The notes under the pieces were generated by a model. That model ran no database searches, was not told the DNA's origin, and worked only from the letters and a program-made list of their open reading frames with translations. Shown in pieces: positions 8,113-16,258 of a stretch of DNA of 64,000 nt. Position numbers and translations under genes: made by a program. This DNA is from Flavobacterium saccharophilum (GTDB taxonomy: Bacteria > Bacteroidota > Bacteroidia > Flavobacteriales > Flavobacteriaceae): assembly GCF_900142735.1 (NCBI RefSeq), contig NZ_FRBY01000002.1, positions 372,001-436,000 on the forward strand, in the 5' to 3' direction. Each line of letters begins with the position of its first letter. Position 1 is the first letter of the stretch.

Positions 8113-8658
8113 ATGGCCATGAAAAACCAATACACCTTTACCATTTATGCCGAAAATCAAGTACAATTGTTCCAAAAAATCACGTTAATCTTTTCGAGGA
8201 AAAAAATTAATATAGAAAGCTTCAATTTTTCTTCTTGTGAAGTCGATCCAATATCTCGCTTCACCATCTTAATTACAGAAACTTATGAAATCGTTCAAAA
8301 TTTAGTGCCTCAAATTGAAAAAATAATTGAAGTTTATAAATGTTTTTGCAATACCAATGAAGAAATTGTCTGGAAGCAGATTGCTCTTTTCAAAGTGCCA
8401 ACAGCCACTATATACGAAGAAAACTTAAATTCTTTTCTAAAAAAACCCAATATCACAGCTGTTTCCATCGAAAGAAATTACACTGTTTTTCAGGCTACTG
8501 GAAACGAAGAAGAAATCAATGACTTAGTTATCAAATTGTCTGATTTTAATCTTATTGAATTTGCAAAAAGTCCCAGAATTGCACTCATAAAAAAGAGTGA
8601 GGGTTTTGCCAGGGAAATATCAGCTAGGGAAAGAGATAAAGAGGAACATTTTATATAA
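8113..8658 (+). CDS. ilvN: acetolactate synthase small (regulatory) subunit
   Basis: A 181-residue protein with an N-terminal ACT domain (YTFTIYAENQVQLFQKITLI, then the RKKINIESFNF strand and SRFTILI) followed by the C-terminal half of small subunits (EIVWKQIALFKV, ending PRIALIKKSEGFA). The small subunit activates the catalytic IlvB subunit and confers feedback inhibition by branched-chain amino acids. It is usually encoded beside ilvB, ilvD and ilvC; here it stands alone, with unrelated genes on both sides. The product is intact in length. Control by two successive isoleucine attenuators suggests that the amount of regulatory subunit is tuned to isoleucine supply. ATG 8119 is an alternative start two codons downstream. 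Confidence 0.85.
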   Translation: MAMKNQYTFTIYAENQVQLFQKITLIFSRKKINIESFNFSSCEVDPISRFTILITETYEIVQNLVPQIEKIIEVYKCFCNTNEEIVWKQIALFKVPTATIYEENLNSFLKKPNITAVSIERNYTVFQATGNEEEINDLVIKLSDFNLIEFAKSPRIALIKKSEGFAREISARERDKEEHFI

Positions 8659-8810
8659 CATCATGGAAAAACTTAAATTATTTTTCTACTATTTTCTGCT
8701 GTCAAAATTCCTCAGAAAGTTTAAATTGTTATATTTACTTTTTTAGCTGACAAAATATAGTGTTCGAATATTAGTTTTATACTATTGTCAATTAATTTTT
8801 AGAAGTCAAA

Positions 8811-9548
8811 ATGGAAAAACATATAGAAACGGTAGCCTCGTTACCTCTGGAAAATACTCCAACTACATACCCTCAAATAAAAAAAGCCGATTTATTACCC
8901 CATCCGGAATCTCGCTTAGATTCTATGGAAATGAAGGAAACACCGCTTAGCGATTCCACTATTCCTTATAGAGATTTAACGAGCGTTACCAGTAAAAAAG
9001 AAAGTATTTCCCGACTTATTGCGAAACTTGATGTAGAAAATAGTATCAGGTATCAGCGAACTGTAGAAGATACCTATTGCAATGTTTATTCTTACGATTA
9101 TTGTTACTTCTCGAGAGTATATCTTCCTACAGTTTGGTGGACGGAAGAATCTCTTAAAAAAATGGCGCAAGGACAAGAGGTTGAAGCTGTTTTTGAGCAA
9201 ACCGTAGACAGAATTTATTCCAGTGCCATAACCGATTGGTTTGCTGAATGGGGACCCAATTTTGGCTGGGAGAAAATGGATACTGCCGATGAAATTCAAA
9301 AGAAAGTAAATGAAAATGGCGGTATTGGAATAATTTGTGCCAAAAGAAGAGAAAAAGGACTTTCGGGACATATCGTTCCCGTAGTTCCGGAAACTGATCA
9401 ACATAAGGCTTATCGTGAAAACGGCGTGGTAGTTTATCCCTTGCAATCTCAAGCAGGAAAACTGAATTATAATTATTTTTCGGAAGTAAGAAAAGACTGG
9501 TGGAATGATGAATTATATTCCTCTTTTGTGTTTTACTATCATGAATAA
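8811..9548 (+). CDS. predicted Cys/His amidase or peptidase-like protein
   Basis: A 245-residue protein with no signal peptide. About the first 80 residues are charged and proline-containing and look disordered. A compact domain follows with YCNVYSYDYC (Cys at about 89), YLPTVWW, a WFAEWGPNFGW block, GGIGIICAKR and GLSGHIVPVVPE. A Cys in a YCNVY context and a later His in a GHI(V/A) strand is the pattern of NlpC/P60-, CHAP- or papain-like amidases, in which Cys and His form the catalytic pair. I infer such a fold, acting on a peptide or amide bond; a substrate is not visible. Without a signal peptide it would be cytoplasmic or exported by another route. It is flanked by ilvN and by a predicted amidoligase. 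Confidence 0.5.
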   Translation: MEKHIETVASLPLENTPTTYPQIKKADLLPHPESRLDSMEMKETPLSDSTIPYRDLTSVTSKKESISRLIAKLDVENSIRYQRTVEDTYCNVYSYDYCYFSRVYLPTVWWTEESLKKMAQGQEVEAVFEQTVDRIYSSAITDWFAEWGPNFGWEKMDTADEIQKKVNENGGIGIICAKRREKGLSGHIVPVVPETDQHKAYRENGVVVYPLQSQAGKLNYNYFSEVRKDWWNDELYSSFVFYYHE

Positions 9549-9979
9549 ATTAAGCCTACAAACCTCCTACTCAAACATTCAAAAAAATAATTGATTTTCA
9601 GCGTGTTAACCACTTGGAAATGACATAATAAAAAACTACTTTTGCAACTTGGAAAAAACAGGAATAGCTAAAAAGTACAGTTAGGCTATTCATCTGCTTA
9701 AATTATTGATATAAAAGTAATTAATGGTTATTAGCATTTTATAAGCCCCTTTATAAAATCTTACTTTTTTATCAGTCATTCAGTTGATACAAGTGCAAAA
9801 TTCCTAAAACTAAAATACATTTCTAAAATTCTAAAAGTCGAATAAACTTTTTTAATGGAGGCAACAATTTATGCGATCCGTTAAAGATTCTTTGTCTCCG
9901 GTTTTGACGAATTAGAGCTGTATCTCTAAATAAAAACAACTTTAAAGTAGTATCAACCATAAAAAGAAAATTAGTATAA
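9549..9979 (+). other. 431-bp intergenic region with a promoter
   Basis: No clear gene. A promoter candidate is listed separately at 9614-9644. A 14-codon ORF from ATG 9871 follows a GGAGG-like stretch but has no other support. The remaining sequence is featureless to me, giving the next gene a leader of more than 300 bases. Confidence 0.4.
9614..9644 (+). promoter_or_regulatory. candidate Bacteroidota promoter
   Basis: TTG at 9614-9616, a 20-base spacer and TACTTTTG at 9637-9644 fit the TTG/TAnnTTTG pattern. It lies 336 bases before the gene at 9980. Confidence 0.5.
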
Positions 9980-11521
9980 ATGAAAGACAATCAGACAAAA
10001 AAATATTATTGGGGAATTGGATTAGAAAACGAAACCTATATGCAATTTGAGGAATCCTTAATAGTTTCTGGTGCGTTTATACAAGAGAAAATTGGTTTTG
10101 AAAAATACAGTATTGACTACAGAAAATGCTACAAACCGGAAAGTCTGGCTCCTGTTTTGCAAAAAGCTTTTAATTCCGAAGAAAGTTATAAAGTGAGCCG
10201 AATGATGAATAGTCATTCGCTTGAAAAACTGGATATTAATTATCAGCACAAAACCTTATCCCCAATAAAGCCATTTGTGGATACCGAAAATGGTGAGGTG
10301 GCTGCAGAACCAATTGAGAATCCTGAGTATTTAGGAAAATCAATTATGGAAATTTTCCTTGAAGATCAGCCGTACAATATTCAGAGTATGATTACTCAAA
10401 GAAACAAAACAATGGGATCAGTACATTTTGATGGTGATTCTATAGAATTTGTTACCAAATATTTTGAAAACAGAACAATTGCTGAGTCTTGCAAAGAACT
10501 AAAAGCAACCAAAAAGTTATTCTTAGATAAAATCAATGAATCGTCTGTTTTGAATGGAAAATTAAACTTTCCGGATTACAACAACGGACTTAATATGTTC
10601 ATGACCAATCAGGAAAACCTGGTTTTGTTCAATAACGGAACGTATCACTTTCATATTACTTTACCGTCATTGACTGAAGACAGCCGAATTGTCGACTATA
10701 CTGATTTTGAAAAAACACACGCCAATGCGATTTATTTATTGCAGTGGTTTGAGCCTTTTTTCATAGCAACTCTTGGAAGTCCTGATATTATGGGCGTAAT
10801 AAGCGATAAATACAGTCTGGATAAAAAGTTTACTTTAGGTTCGATGCGAAATGCAATGTCGCGTTACATTGGCGTTGGAACGTACAACAAAGCAATGCCA
10901 AAAGGTAAAATTCTAACTTACAACGTAGATAATTTTAGAGAACTACTGAAATTTGAAAAGGAAGAAAACATTTGGTGGCGCGATCAGATTGAAACTGAAA
11001 TGGAATACGAAATGCTTTCAGAAGTTGGTCTTGATTTTAATCAGGAAAAAATGTATCAAAGCGGTTTCGAATTCAGAAGTTTTGACGAGTTTCCTGCAGA
11101 ATATCTAAATGATGTACTTTTCTCAATTATTTTAATTTGTGAGCATTCACTTAACCTTCCTGATGTTCAGTGGGGTCATGACAGTAAAGCTTGGAACAAC
11201 CTTGTTTTTAAAACGCTGAAAATGGGTTATGCAACTGAAATTAATGAAGAAGAAAAAAACGAAGTTTTAAATTTACTTCAGCTATTAAATCCTTCAGATG
11301 AAAATTATAATACTTTAAAATCTGAATTTGATGCGATTGTATTATTAGACGAATTCTTCTTTAAAATTCTGGCTGTTTTACATGATAAATACAAAGACAA
11401 CAATATTTGTCTTGATGCGATGTATGGGCAAAAAACAAGTTCTCCACCAAAATGGAATAACTTTAATAAATACCAAACAGAGCGCCATTTACAGCAAATT
11501 GGGAATTTCTCTGATAATTAA
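9980..11521 (+). CDS. predicted amidoligase-like protein (glutamine synthetase/GCS fold)
   Basis: A 513-residue cytoplasmic protein that I do not recognise as a named enzyme. Motifs suggest the COOH-NH2 ligase superfamily: GIGLENETY near residue 12 resembles the G-x-E-x-E start strand; GTYHFHITLP near 220 resembles the metal-binding HxH strand; ANAIYLLQWFEPFFIATLGS and SMRNAMSRYIGVGTYN resemble the following helix and arginine-containing block. Members use ATP to join a carboxylate to an amine, as glutamate-cysteine ligase and the amidoligases do. The C-terminal 150 residues are mostly helical and match nothing I know. A bidirectional terminator closes the gene. Alternative: a novel family unrelated to amidoligases. 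Confidence 0.45.
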   Translation: MKDNQTKKYYWGIGLENETYMQFEESLIVSGAFIQEKIGFEKYSIDYRKCYKPESLAPVLQKAFNSEESYKVSRMMNSHSLEKLDINYQHKTLSPIKPFVDTENGEVAAEPIENPEYLGKSIMEIFLEDQPYNIQSMITQRNKTMGSVHFDGDSIEFVTKYFENRTIAESCKELKATKKLFLDKINESSVLNGKLNFPDYNNGLNMFMTNQENLVLFNNGTYHFHITLPSLTEDSRIVDYTDFEKTHANAIYLLQWFEPFFIATLGSPDIMGVISDKYSLDKKFTLGSMRNAMSRYIGVGTYNKAMPKGKILTYNVDNFRELLKFEKEENIWWRDQIETEMEYEMLSEVGLDFNQEKMYQSGFEFRSFDEFPAEYLNDVLFSIILICEHSLNLPDVQWGHDSKAWNNLVFKTLKMGYATEINEEEKNEVLNLLQLLNPSDENYNTLKSEFDAIVLLDEFFFKILAVLHDKYKDNNICLDAMYGQKTSSPPKWNNFNKYQTERHLQQIGNFSDN

Positions 11522-11542
11522 AAATCAACTTATATAAAAATA

Positions 11543-11577
11543 AAAAAAGCCCAAACTTTTTTAGTTTGGGCTTTTTT
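11543..11577. terminator. bidirectional terminator between convergent genes
   Basis: A perfect 15-bp stem (AAAAAAGCCCAAACT with its complement) around a five-base loop, with T runs on both strands. It serves the plus-strand gene at 9980-11521 and the minus-strand gene at 11605-13614. Confidence 0.9.
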
Positions 11578-11604
11578 AGTCTTACAAGTTCTGTAATTTT
11601 ATGC

Positions 11605-13614
11605 TTAATTGCCTAAAACAGCTTTCAATGAAATATATTTATCCAGGCTTTTAAAATCGTGTCCTTTTCCTTTCATCGATTTAATAAAAGACGGTGTTGC
11701 ACCAACTGCTTTTGCTCCCACTACATCTTCAAGATTTAAATTATTAAAACCAAGATCTTTGTATTGCAGTATTAATTCAGGAGTTACATTTAGTGACTTC
11801 AAAGCAAATAAATCATCTGTTGTGATGTTTTTATAACCTGCTTTTTCAAAACTATTTATGTATTCTGGTGTTACATTTAATGATTTCAAAGCCATCAAAT
11901 CATGGTTAGAAAGATCGTTATATCCTATTTTTTTATAGGAGTCAATAAAGGCCTGATCAATACCCAATGATTTAAATGCAATAACGTCGTCCTCTTTATC
12001 TTCTTCGTCATCTGCATCTTTGTTATTCTTTTTCGAATTAGTCGAACTGTGGAAATCCTTAATATATTTTGCATCTATCCCCTGAGATTTTAATGCAATA
12101 ATGTTACCCGGACTAAGGTCTTTGTAACCTGATTTACGAATTTCTTCAATGTAAGCCTTGTCTATTCCTAACGATTTAAAAGGAACCAAATCATCTAAAT
12201 CAATATCAGGAATTACTTGTTTGATTGACGTAATATAAGCTTCATTTACATCTAATGCTGCAAGGGGAATAAGCTCATCTTTGTCCAGATTGTTATATCC
12301 CTTTTTCTTAAGCATTTGCACATAAGATTGTTTAACGTTGATCATAAAGAAAACCATAAAATCTTCATCGTCTTCAAGATCAATTCCTTCTTTACTCATT
12401 GCTGTACGATACTCTTTGTTTGCCGTAAATTTATAGGTTCCCATTCCACTATTACCTTCAAATTTACCAGTAAAAGTCATTGTTCCAGCTTCGCGTGTCA
12501 AGGTAAAAGTGCCTTGTTTGTCTTTCGGAAGGTCTTTAAATTCATTCAATTGAAAAGTACTATTAGAATTGTTCTCGTCGCTTTTAAATTGAATATGTAC
12601 GGTTTCGCCTTTGATTGTAGCAAACCAACTTCCTTCAGTTTCCATTCCGCCCTGAATGTTCGACTGTTTTTCTTCTTTTTCCTTAGAAGCAAGAGTTTGA
12701 CTTTGCGCTGCCGGTTGATTAAAAAGGCAGGCAAACAGCACCATAATTGGCACGAGGAAAAAATATTTCCAGGTGGTGTGCACGTTTGATTTTTTTGAGT
12801 TCATCATGATGATTCGTTTTTTTAATAATGATTGATTATAATTAGTTGTAAGACTCAAAGGGAATTGTGGTGCCGCTACTTTTAGCAGACTAAACTGGTA
12901 ACTTTCTTTTTCAACCACATCTTGCTGCAGCATTTGATCATCTGTCAGGAATTCAAGATTGATTTCTAACGTTTTTCTCCATTGCCATGCAAAAGGATTA
13001 AACCACTGGAATATAAGAACGATCTCAGCTAACAGAAGATCAATGGTGTGTTTTTGCTCAATGTGAATTTTTTCATGAAGCAAAATCTGATTGTAGGTTT
13101 CCCATTCATATTTCTCCGGATTAATAAAAATATTATTAGCAAAAGAACAAGGTGCTTTATCACCTGTTATTTCGACAATACGAAATTTTCCATCCTGAAT
13201 AACTGATGTTGAATAGGCTCTGTAAAGCAATATGATGGCCTGCATCAAAAAGTTAAGTGCAAAGACAATCACACCAAACCAATACAAATAAACCAACACC
13301 CGAGTAACTGATTCAACATTGATTACTTGTTGCGTTTCTTCAATAAGAGTTGGCTGTACAGGCTGCTCTTTTATTGCTGGAGTTATATTGGCCTTAACCG
13401 AAGTTTTTGCTACTACAACAGGCTTTTCTACCGCAATTTTTCTAAAGGATAATTGCTGAGGAACCGGAACTAATGGTAAAATAAAAGCCAATGCCATGCA
13501 GGAAAGCAAAACAAACCGGTTTAAATGAAAGAAAGTTTCTTTTTGCAAAAGCAGTTTGTAAAATACCAAACAGGCCGTAAGAATAAGCGCTGAATATAAA
13601 ATATAAGGTATCAT
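11605..13614 (-). CDS. BlaR1-like M56 membrane metallopeptidase with C-terminal repeats
   Basis: A 669-residue sensor-peptidase. The N-terminal part has several membrane segments (about residues 3-22, 34-50, 105-130) and a zinc-protease site HEKIH at 180-184 with the later FQWFNPFAWQWRK block of the M56 family; a further membrane segment lies near 285 (FFLVPIMVLFACLF). In place of the penicillin-binding sensor of staphylococcal BlaR1, the C-terminal 250 residues carry about six degenerate repeats of the type DLxALKSLNVTPEYIxxFxKxGY. In the BlaR1/MecR1 paradigm the peptidase is activated by a ligand and causes loss of the repressor. It overlaps the blaI-like gene by four bases (ATGA), so they are translated together. 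The ligand is unknown and need not be a beta-lactam. Confidence 0.85.
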   Translation of the reverse strand: MIPYILYSALILTACLVFYKLLLQKETFFHLNRFVLLSCMALAFILPLVPVPQQLSFRKIAVEKPVVVAKTSVKANITPAIKEQPVQPTLIEETQQVINVESVTRVLVYLYWFGVIVFALNFLMQAIILLYRAYSTSVIQDGKFRIVEITGDKAPCSFANNIFINPEKYEWETYNQILLHEKIHIEQKHTIDLLLAEIVLIFQWFNPFAWQWRKTLEINLEFLTDDQMLQQDVVEKESYQFSLLKVAAPQFPLSLTTNYNQSLLKKRIIMMNSKKSNVHTTWKYFFLVPIMVLFACLFNQPAAQSQTLASKEKEEKQSNIQGGMETEGSWFATIKGETVHIQFKSDENNSNSTFQLNEFKDLPKDKQGTFTLTREAGTMTFTGKFEGNSGMGTYKFTANKEYRTAMSKEGIDLEDDEDFMVFFMINVKQSYVQMLKKKGYNNLDKDELIPLAALDVNEAYITSIKQVIPDIDLDDLVPFKSLGIDKAYIEEIRKSGYKDLSPGNIIALKSQGIDAKYIKDFHSSTNSKKNNKDADDEEDKEDDVIAFKSLGIDQAFIDSYKKIGYNDLSNHDLMALKSLNVTPEYINSFEKAGYKNITTDDLFALKSLNVTPELILQYKDLGFNNLNLEDVVGAKAVGATPSFIKSMKGKGHDFKSLDKYISLKAVLGN

Positions 13615-13973
13615 ATCTTTTCTTTTTTAATGAGGTGTACGATTTCATCTAATTCTGTTTCGGTAAGTTTTTGCTCTTTGGCAAAAAACGCGAGCATTCG
13701 CGGATAAGAATTATCAAAATATTGACTAACAATATCCTTCAGCGCAAATTGTTGGTATTCTTCCCTACTAATCACCGGAAAAAAACAATGCATATTTCCA
13801 GCCGTTTCATGATTTAGAAAACCTTTCTCTTCTAATATTTTCACAATTGTCGCCACACTATTATAATGCGGTTTCGGATCTGGTAACAATGGAATAATAT
13901 CTCGTATGAAGGCTTTGTTCAAATCCCAAAACACCTGCATGATCTGTTCTTCTCGTTTCGCTAGTTTTATCAT
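13611..13973 (-). CDS. BlaI/MecI family transcriptional repressor
   Basis: A 120-residue winged-helix repressor. The N-terminus REEQIMQVFWDLNKAFIRDI and PHYNSVATIVKILEEKGFL are the typical wHTH of the family (L/I-x-K-L-x-x-K-G-x at the recognition helix), and the C-terminal half forms the dimerisation helices (MLAFFAKEQKLTETELDEIV). It sits upstream of the M56 peptidase with a four-base overlap. Three evenly spaced palindromes lie 25 to 80 bases upstream of its start codon and are the expected operator, so the pair is probably autorepressed. Confidence 0.9.
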   Translation of the reverse strand: MIKLAKREEQIMQVFWDLNKAFIRDIIPLLPDPKPHYNSVATIVKILEEKGFLNHETAGNMHCFFPVISREEYQQFALKDIVSQYFDNSYPRMLAFFAKEQKLTETELDEIVHLIKKEKI

Positions 13974-13997
13974 GGTTAAAAATTTTGATGCAAGATA

Positions 13998-14015
13998 CTA
14001 CTAATTAATTAGTAG
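13998..14015. promoter_or_regulatory. BlaI-type operator palindrome 1
   Basis: CTACTAATTAATTAGTAG is a perfect 18-bp palindrome 25 bases upstream of the repressor start codon. It is the longest of three related sites with ACTAA/TTAGT half-sites. Confidence 0.75.
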
Positions 14016-14019
14016 ACAA

Positions 14020-14033
14020 ACTAATTTGTTAGT
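14020..14033. promoter_or_regulatory. BlaI-type operator palindrome 2
   Basis: ACTAATTTGTTAGT has the same ACTAA and TTAGT half-sites as its neighbours. Its centre is exactly 20 bp from that of site 1. Confidence 0.7.
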
Positions 14034-14039
14034 AATTTA

Positions 14040-14053
14040 ACTAATACATTAGT
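14040..14053. promoter_or_regulatory. BlaI-type operator palindrome 3
   Basis: ACTAATACATTAGT, a perfect palindrome, is centred 20 bp from site 2. Three sites two helical turns apart would place dimers on one face of the DNA. Confidence 0.7.
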
Positions 14054-14276
14054 AATAAAAGCAGATTTGCAGTATAAAACACACTTCATTCTACTGATTT
14101 ACAACAACATAAACAGAGCATAATTTTCTTTTTATTTTAACCGAAATGCCAATCTTGAAAAATTAAACTTCTATTATATAAAAGAACATAACCTCAAAAT
14201 TGTTTATTTTTATATTTCCTTACTTTTAAAAATCATTTAACCTGCCGAATTCCTAATTAATTTAAACCCATAAATT

Positions 14277-15326
14277 ATGAGCGACATTGCACGAAGATTT
14301 CCAGAGAATCCCCTTTTGATGCCGAAAGATTTGCAGGCAAGCAGCGAAGAATTACAAATTATCAGTCTTTTAAATCCTGGTGTTTTTGTTTTCGAAGGAA
14401 AAACCTGGCTGTTAGTAAGGGTTGCAGAAAGTATTGCACAAAAAGAAGGTGTTATCTTTTTTCCTGTGGTAAACGCTTTAGGCAAAATTGAAATTATCGA
14501 AATACCGCTTAATGATCCTGATTTGGTTGCCAGTGATCCCAGAGTCATTCAATATAAAGGACTCGATTATTTAACTACACTCTCTCATCTTCGCCTGTTG
14601 TGCAGCGATGATGGGGTTCATTTTTATACTCCTGAGGGGTTTAATTCTCTTGTGGGTTCTGGAATTTTGGAGCAATTTGGTATTGAAGACGCACGTGTAA
14701 GTTATCTTGAAGATACTTTTTATATAACCTATACAGCCGTTTCATCCAATGGTGTTGGTGTTGGATTGCGTACCACCAAAGACTGGAAAAATTTTGAAAC
14801 GAAAGGCATGATATTTCCTCCACATAATAAGGATGTCGCGATTTTTGAAGAAAAAATAAACGGTAAATTTTATGCTTTACATCGGCCATCAAGTCCACAG
14901 ATTGGTGGGAATTATATCTGGCTGGCTGAATCTCCAGATGGAGTACATTGGGGAAATCATCAATTCCTTCTGGGTACACGTATGGGACTTTGGGACAGCG
15001 CCCGAGTTGGTGCAGGAGCAGCGCCCATTAAAACAGATAAAGGCTGGCTCGAAATCTACCACGGCGCAAATGCAGAACATCAATATTGTCTCGGAGCCTT
15101 TTTAATGGATCTTGATGATCCTTCTAAAGTCATTGCGCGTACAACAGAACCTATCATGAGTCCGCTAGAGAATTACGAACTAAGTGGCTTTTTTGGCTAT
15201 GTAGTTTTTACAAATGGGCATGTTGTTGAAGGGGATAAAATTACGATGTATTACGGAGCGGCAGATGAGTTTGTTTGCGGGGCTCATTTTTCAATTAACG
15301 AAATTTTAGCAGCTTTAGAAATATAA
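14277..15326 (+). CDS. glycoside hydrolase family 130 (mannoside phosphorylase-like)
   Basis: A 349-residue cytoplasmic five-bladed beta-propeller enzyme. The start RRFPENPLLMPKDL, the NPGVFVFEGKTWLLVRV strand and FGIEDAR (Asp138, in the position of the family's catalytic acid), ending with GWLEIYHGA and EYCLGAFLMDLDDPSKV-like strands, are GH130 signatures. Members phosphorolyse or hydrolyse beta-mannosides. No transporter or SusCD pair is near, so a role on an internal glycan or on imported disaccharides is open. A second, longer GH130 gene lies at 21517 in the same stretch. Preceded by the divergent BlaI promoter region; it may share it, but I see no clear promoter. Confidence 0.85.
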   Translation: MSDIARRFPENPLLMPKDLQASSEELQIISLLNPGVFVFEGKTWLLVRVAESIAQKEGVIFFPVVNALGKIEIIEIPLNDPDLVASDPRVIQYKGLDYLTTLSHLRLLCSDDGVHFYTPEGFNSLVGSGILEQFGIEDARVSYLEDTFYITYTAVSSNGVGVGLRTTKDWKNFETKGMIFPPHNKDVAIFEEKINGKFYALHRPSSPQIGGNYIWLAESPDGVHWGNHQFLLGTRMGLWDSARVGAGAAPIKTDKGWLEIYHGANAEHQYCLGAFLMDLDDPSKVIARTTEPIMSPLENYELSGFFGYVVFTNGHVVEGDKITMYYGAADEFVCGAHFSINEILAALEI

Positions 15327-15418
15327 ATTTTAGCTCACGAATTTTATAACTTCTGAATTTAATTATGTAAGTATTCTTCATTAGTATTTGTCAATTTTGA
15401 TACAAACAAAATACTAAG

Positions 15419-16075
15419 ATGAAAGACTTTTTACGTAACAACGGTTTATGTATCTGCTTTTTAGCGCTTTTCATAGCGACATTAATTGGTCAGATATTTT
15501 TCGGATTCGAAGAACACAATAAGGAACTTATCGACGAAGGAAGTGCTGCAATTAATCTTTCTGCTTATTTCATTTCGGGTCATTTTATCGAATCCACTTT
15601 TGAAAATTGGGAAAGCGAATTTCTTCAAATGGCCTTGTTTGTGGTGTGTACTATTTTTTTAATGCAGAAAGGCTCATCAGAATCCAAAGATCTCGATAAA
15701 GAGGAAGAAGTTGACAGAGAGCCTTCTCCTACCCGAAAAGATGCTCCATGGCCTGTAAAAAAAGGCGGATGGGTACTTATCCTTTATAAACATTCCCTCA
15801 CTATTGCGCTATTATTGCTATTCATAATTTCTTTCATACTTCATTTTTATGGAAGTTTAAAAGATGAAAATGAGAAATTAAGCTTAAAAGGTCTGCCTTT
15901 AGAATCTGTCTCAGATTATATGGTAGATTCCCGATTTTGGTTTGAATCCTTTCAAAACTGGCAAAGCGAATTTCTCTCGGTTTTTGCCATTATACTCCTA
16001 TCCGTTTATTTAAGGCAAATGGGATCTCCACAATCAAAACCTGTTGATGCACCGAATATGGAAACAGGTGAATAG
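15419..16075 (+). CDS. DUF6766 family membrane protein
   Basis: A 218-residue integral membrane protein made of two similar halves, each with two hydrophobic segments. The halves share a pattern: FISGHFIESTFENWESEFLQ in the first and MVDSRFWFESFQNWQSEFLS in the second, each followed by a hydrophobic helix. A charged loop separates them around residues 95-120. Function unknown. Members of this family are often found near catalase genes in stress loci, which fits the katE gene 183 bp downstream. Confidence 0.65.
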   Translation: MKDFLRNNGLCICFLALFIATLIGQIFFGFEEHNKELIDEGSAAINLSAYFISGHFIESTFENWESEFLQMALFVVCTIFLMQKGSSESKDLDKEEEVDREPSPTRKDAPWPVKKGGWVLILYKHSLTIALLLLFIISFILHFYGSLKDENEKLSLKGLPLESVSDYMVDSRFWFESFQNWQSEFLSVFAIILLSVYLRQMGSPQSKPVDAPNMETGE

Positions 16076-16258
16076 CAAGTAATTAAATAATATTTAAATT
16101 TCATGGTAATTGTACAACCTAATAAAATAATCTTATAAGCGGTTGGCGAATACATAAAGTAAATTTGGAAACCGAATATCAAAAAACACACAAATCATTG
16201 ATATTCTGCTATTAAACCATTCAAAACTTCAAAAAAAACAAATCAAAATTTACAGTTT

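Noticed and set aside
8113-8658. ilvN as a pseudogene
   Set aside because: Full-length frame with conserved ACT and C-terminal regions and dedicated regulation argue for a working gene.
9871-9915. 14-codon ORF after a GGAGG-like stretch
   Set aside because: Too short to support; Bacteroidota rarely rely on such ribosome sites and no other features are present.
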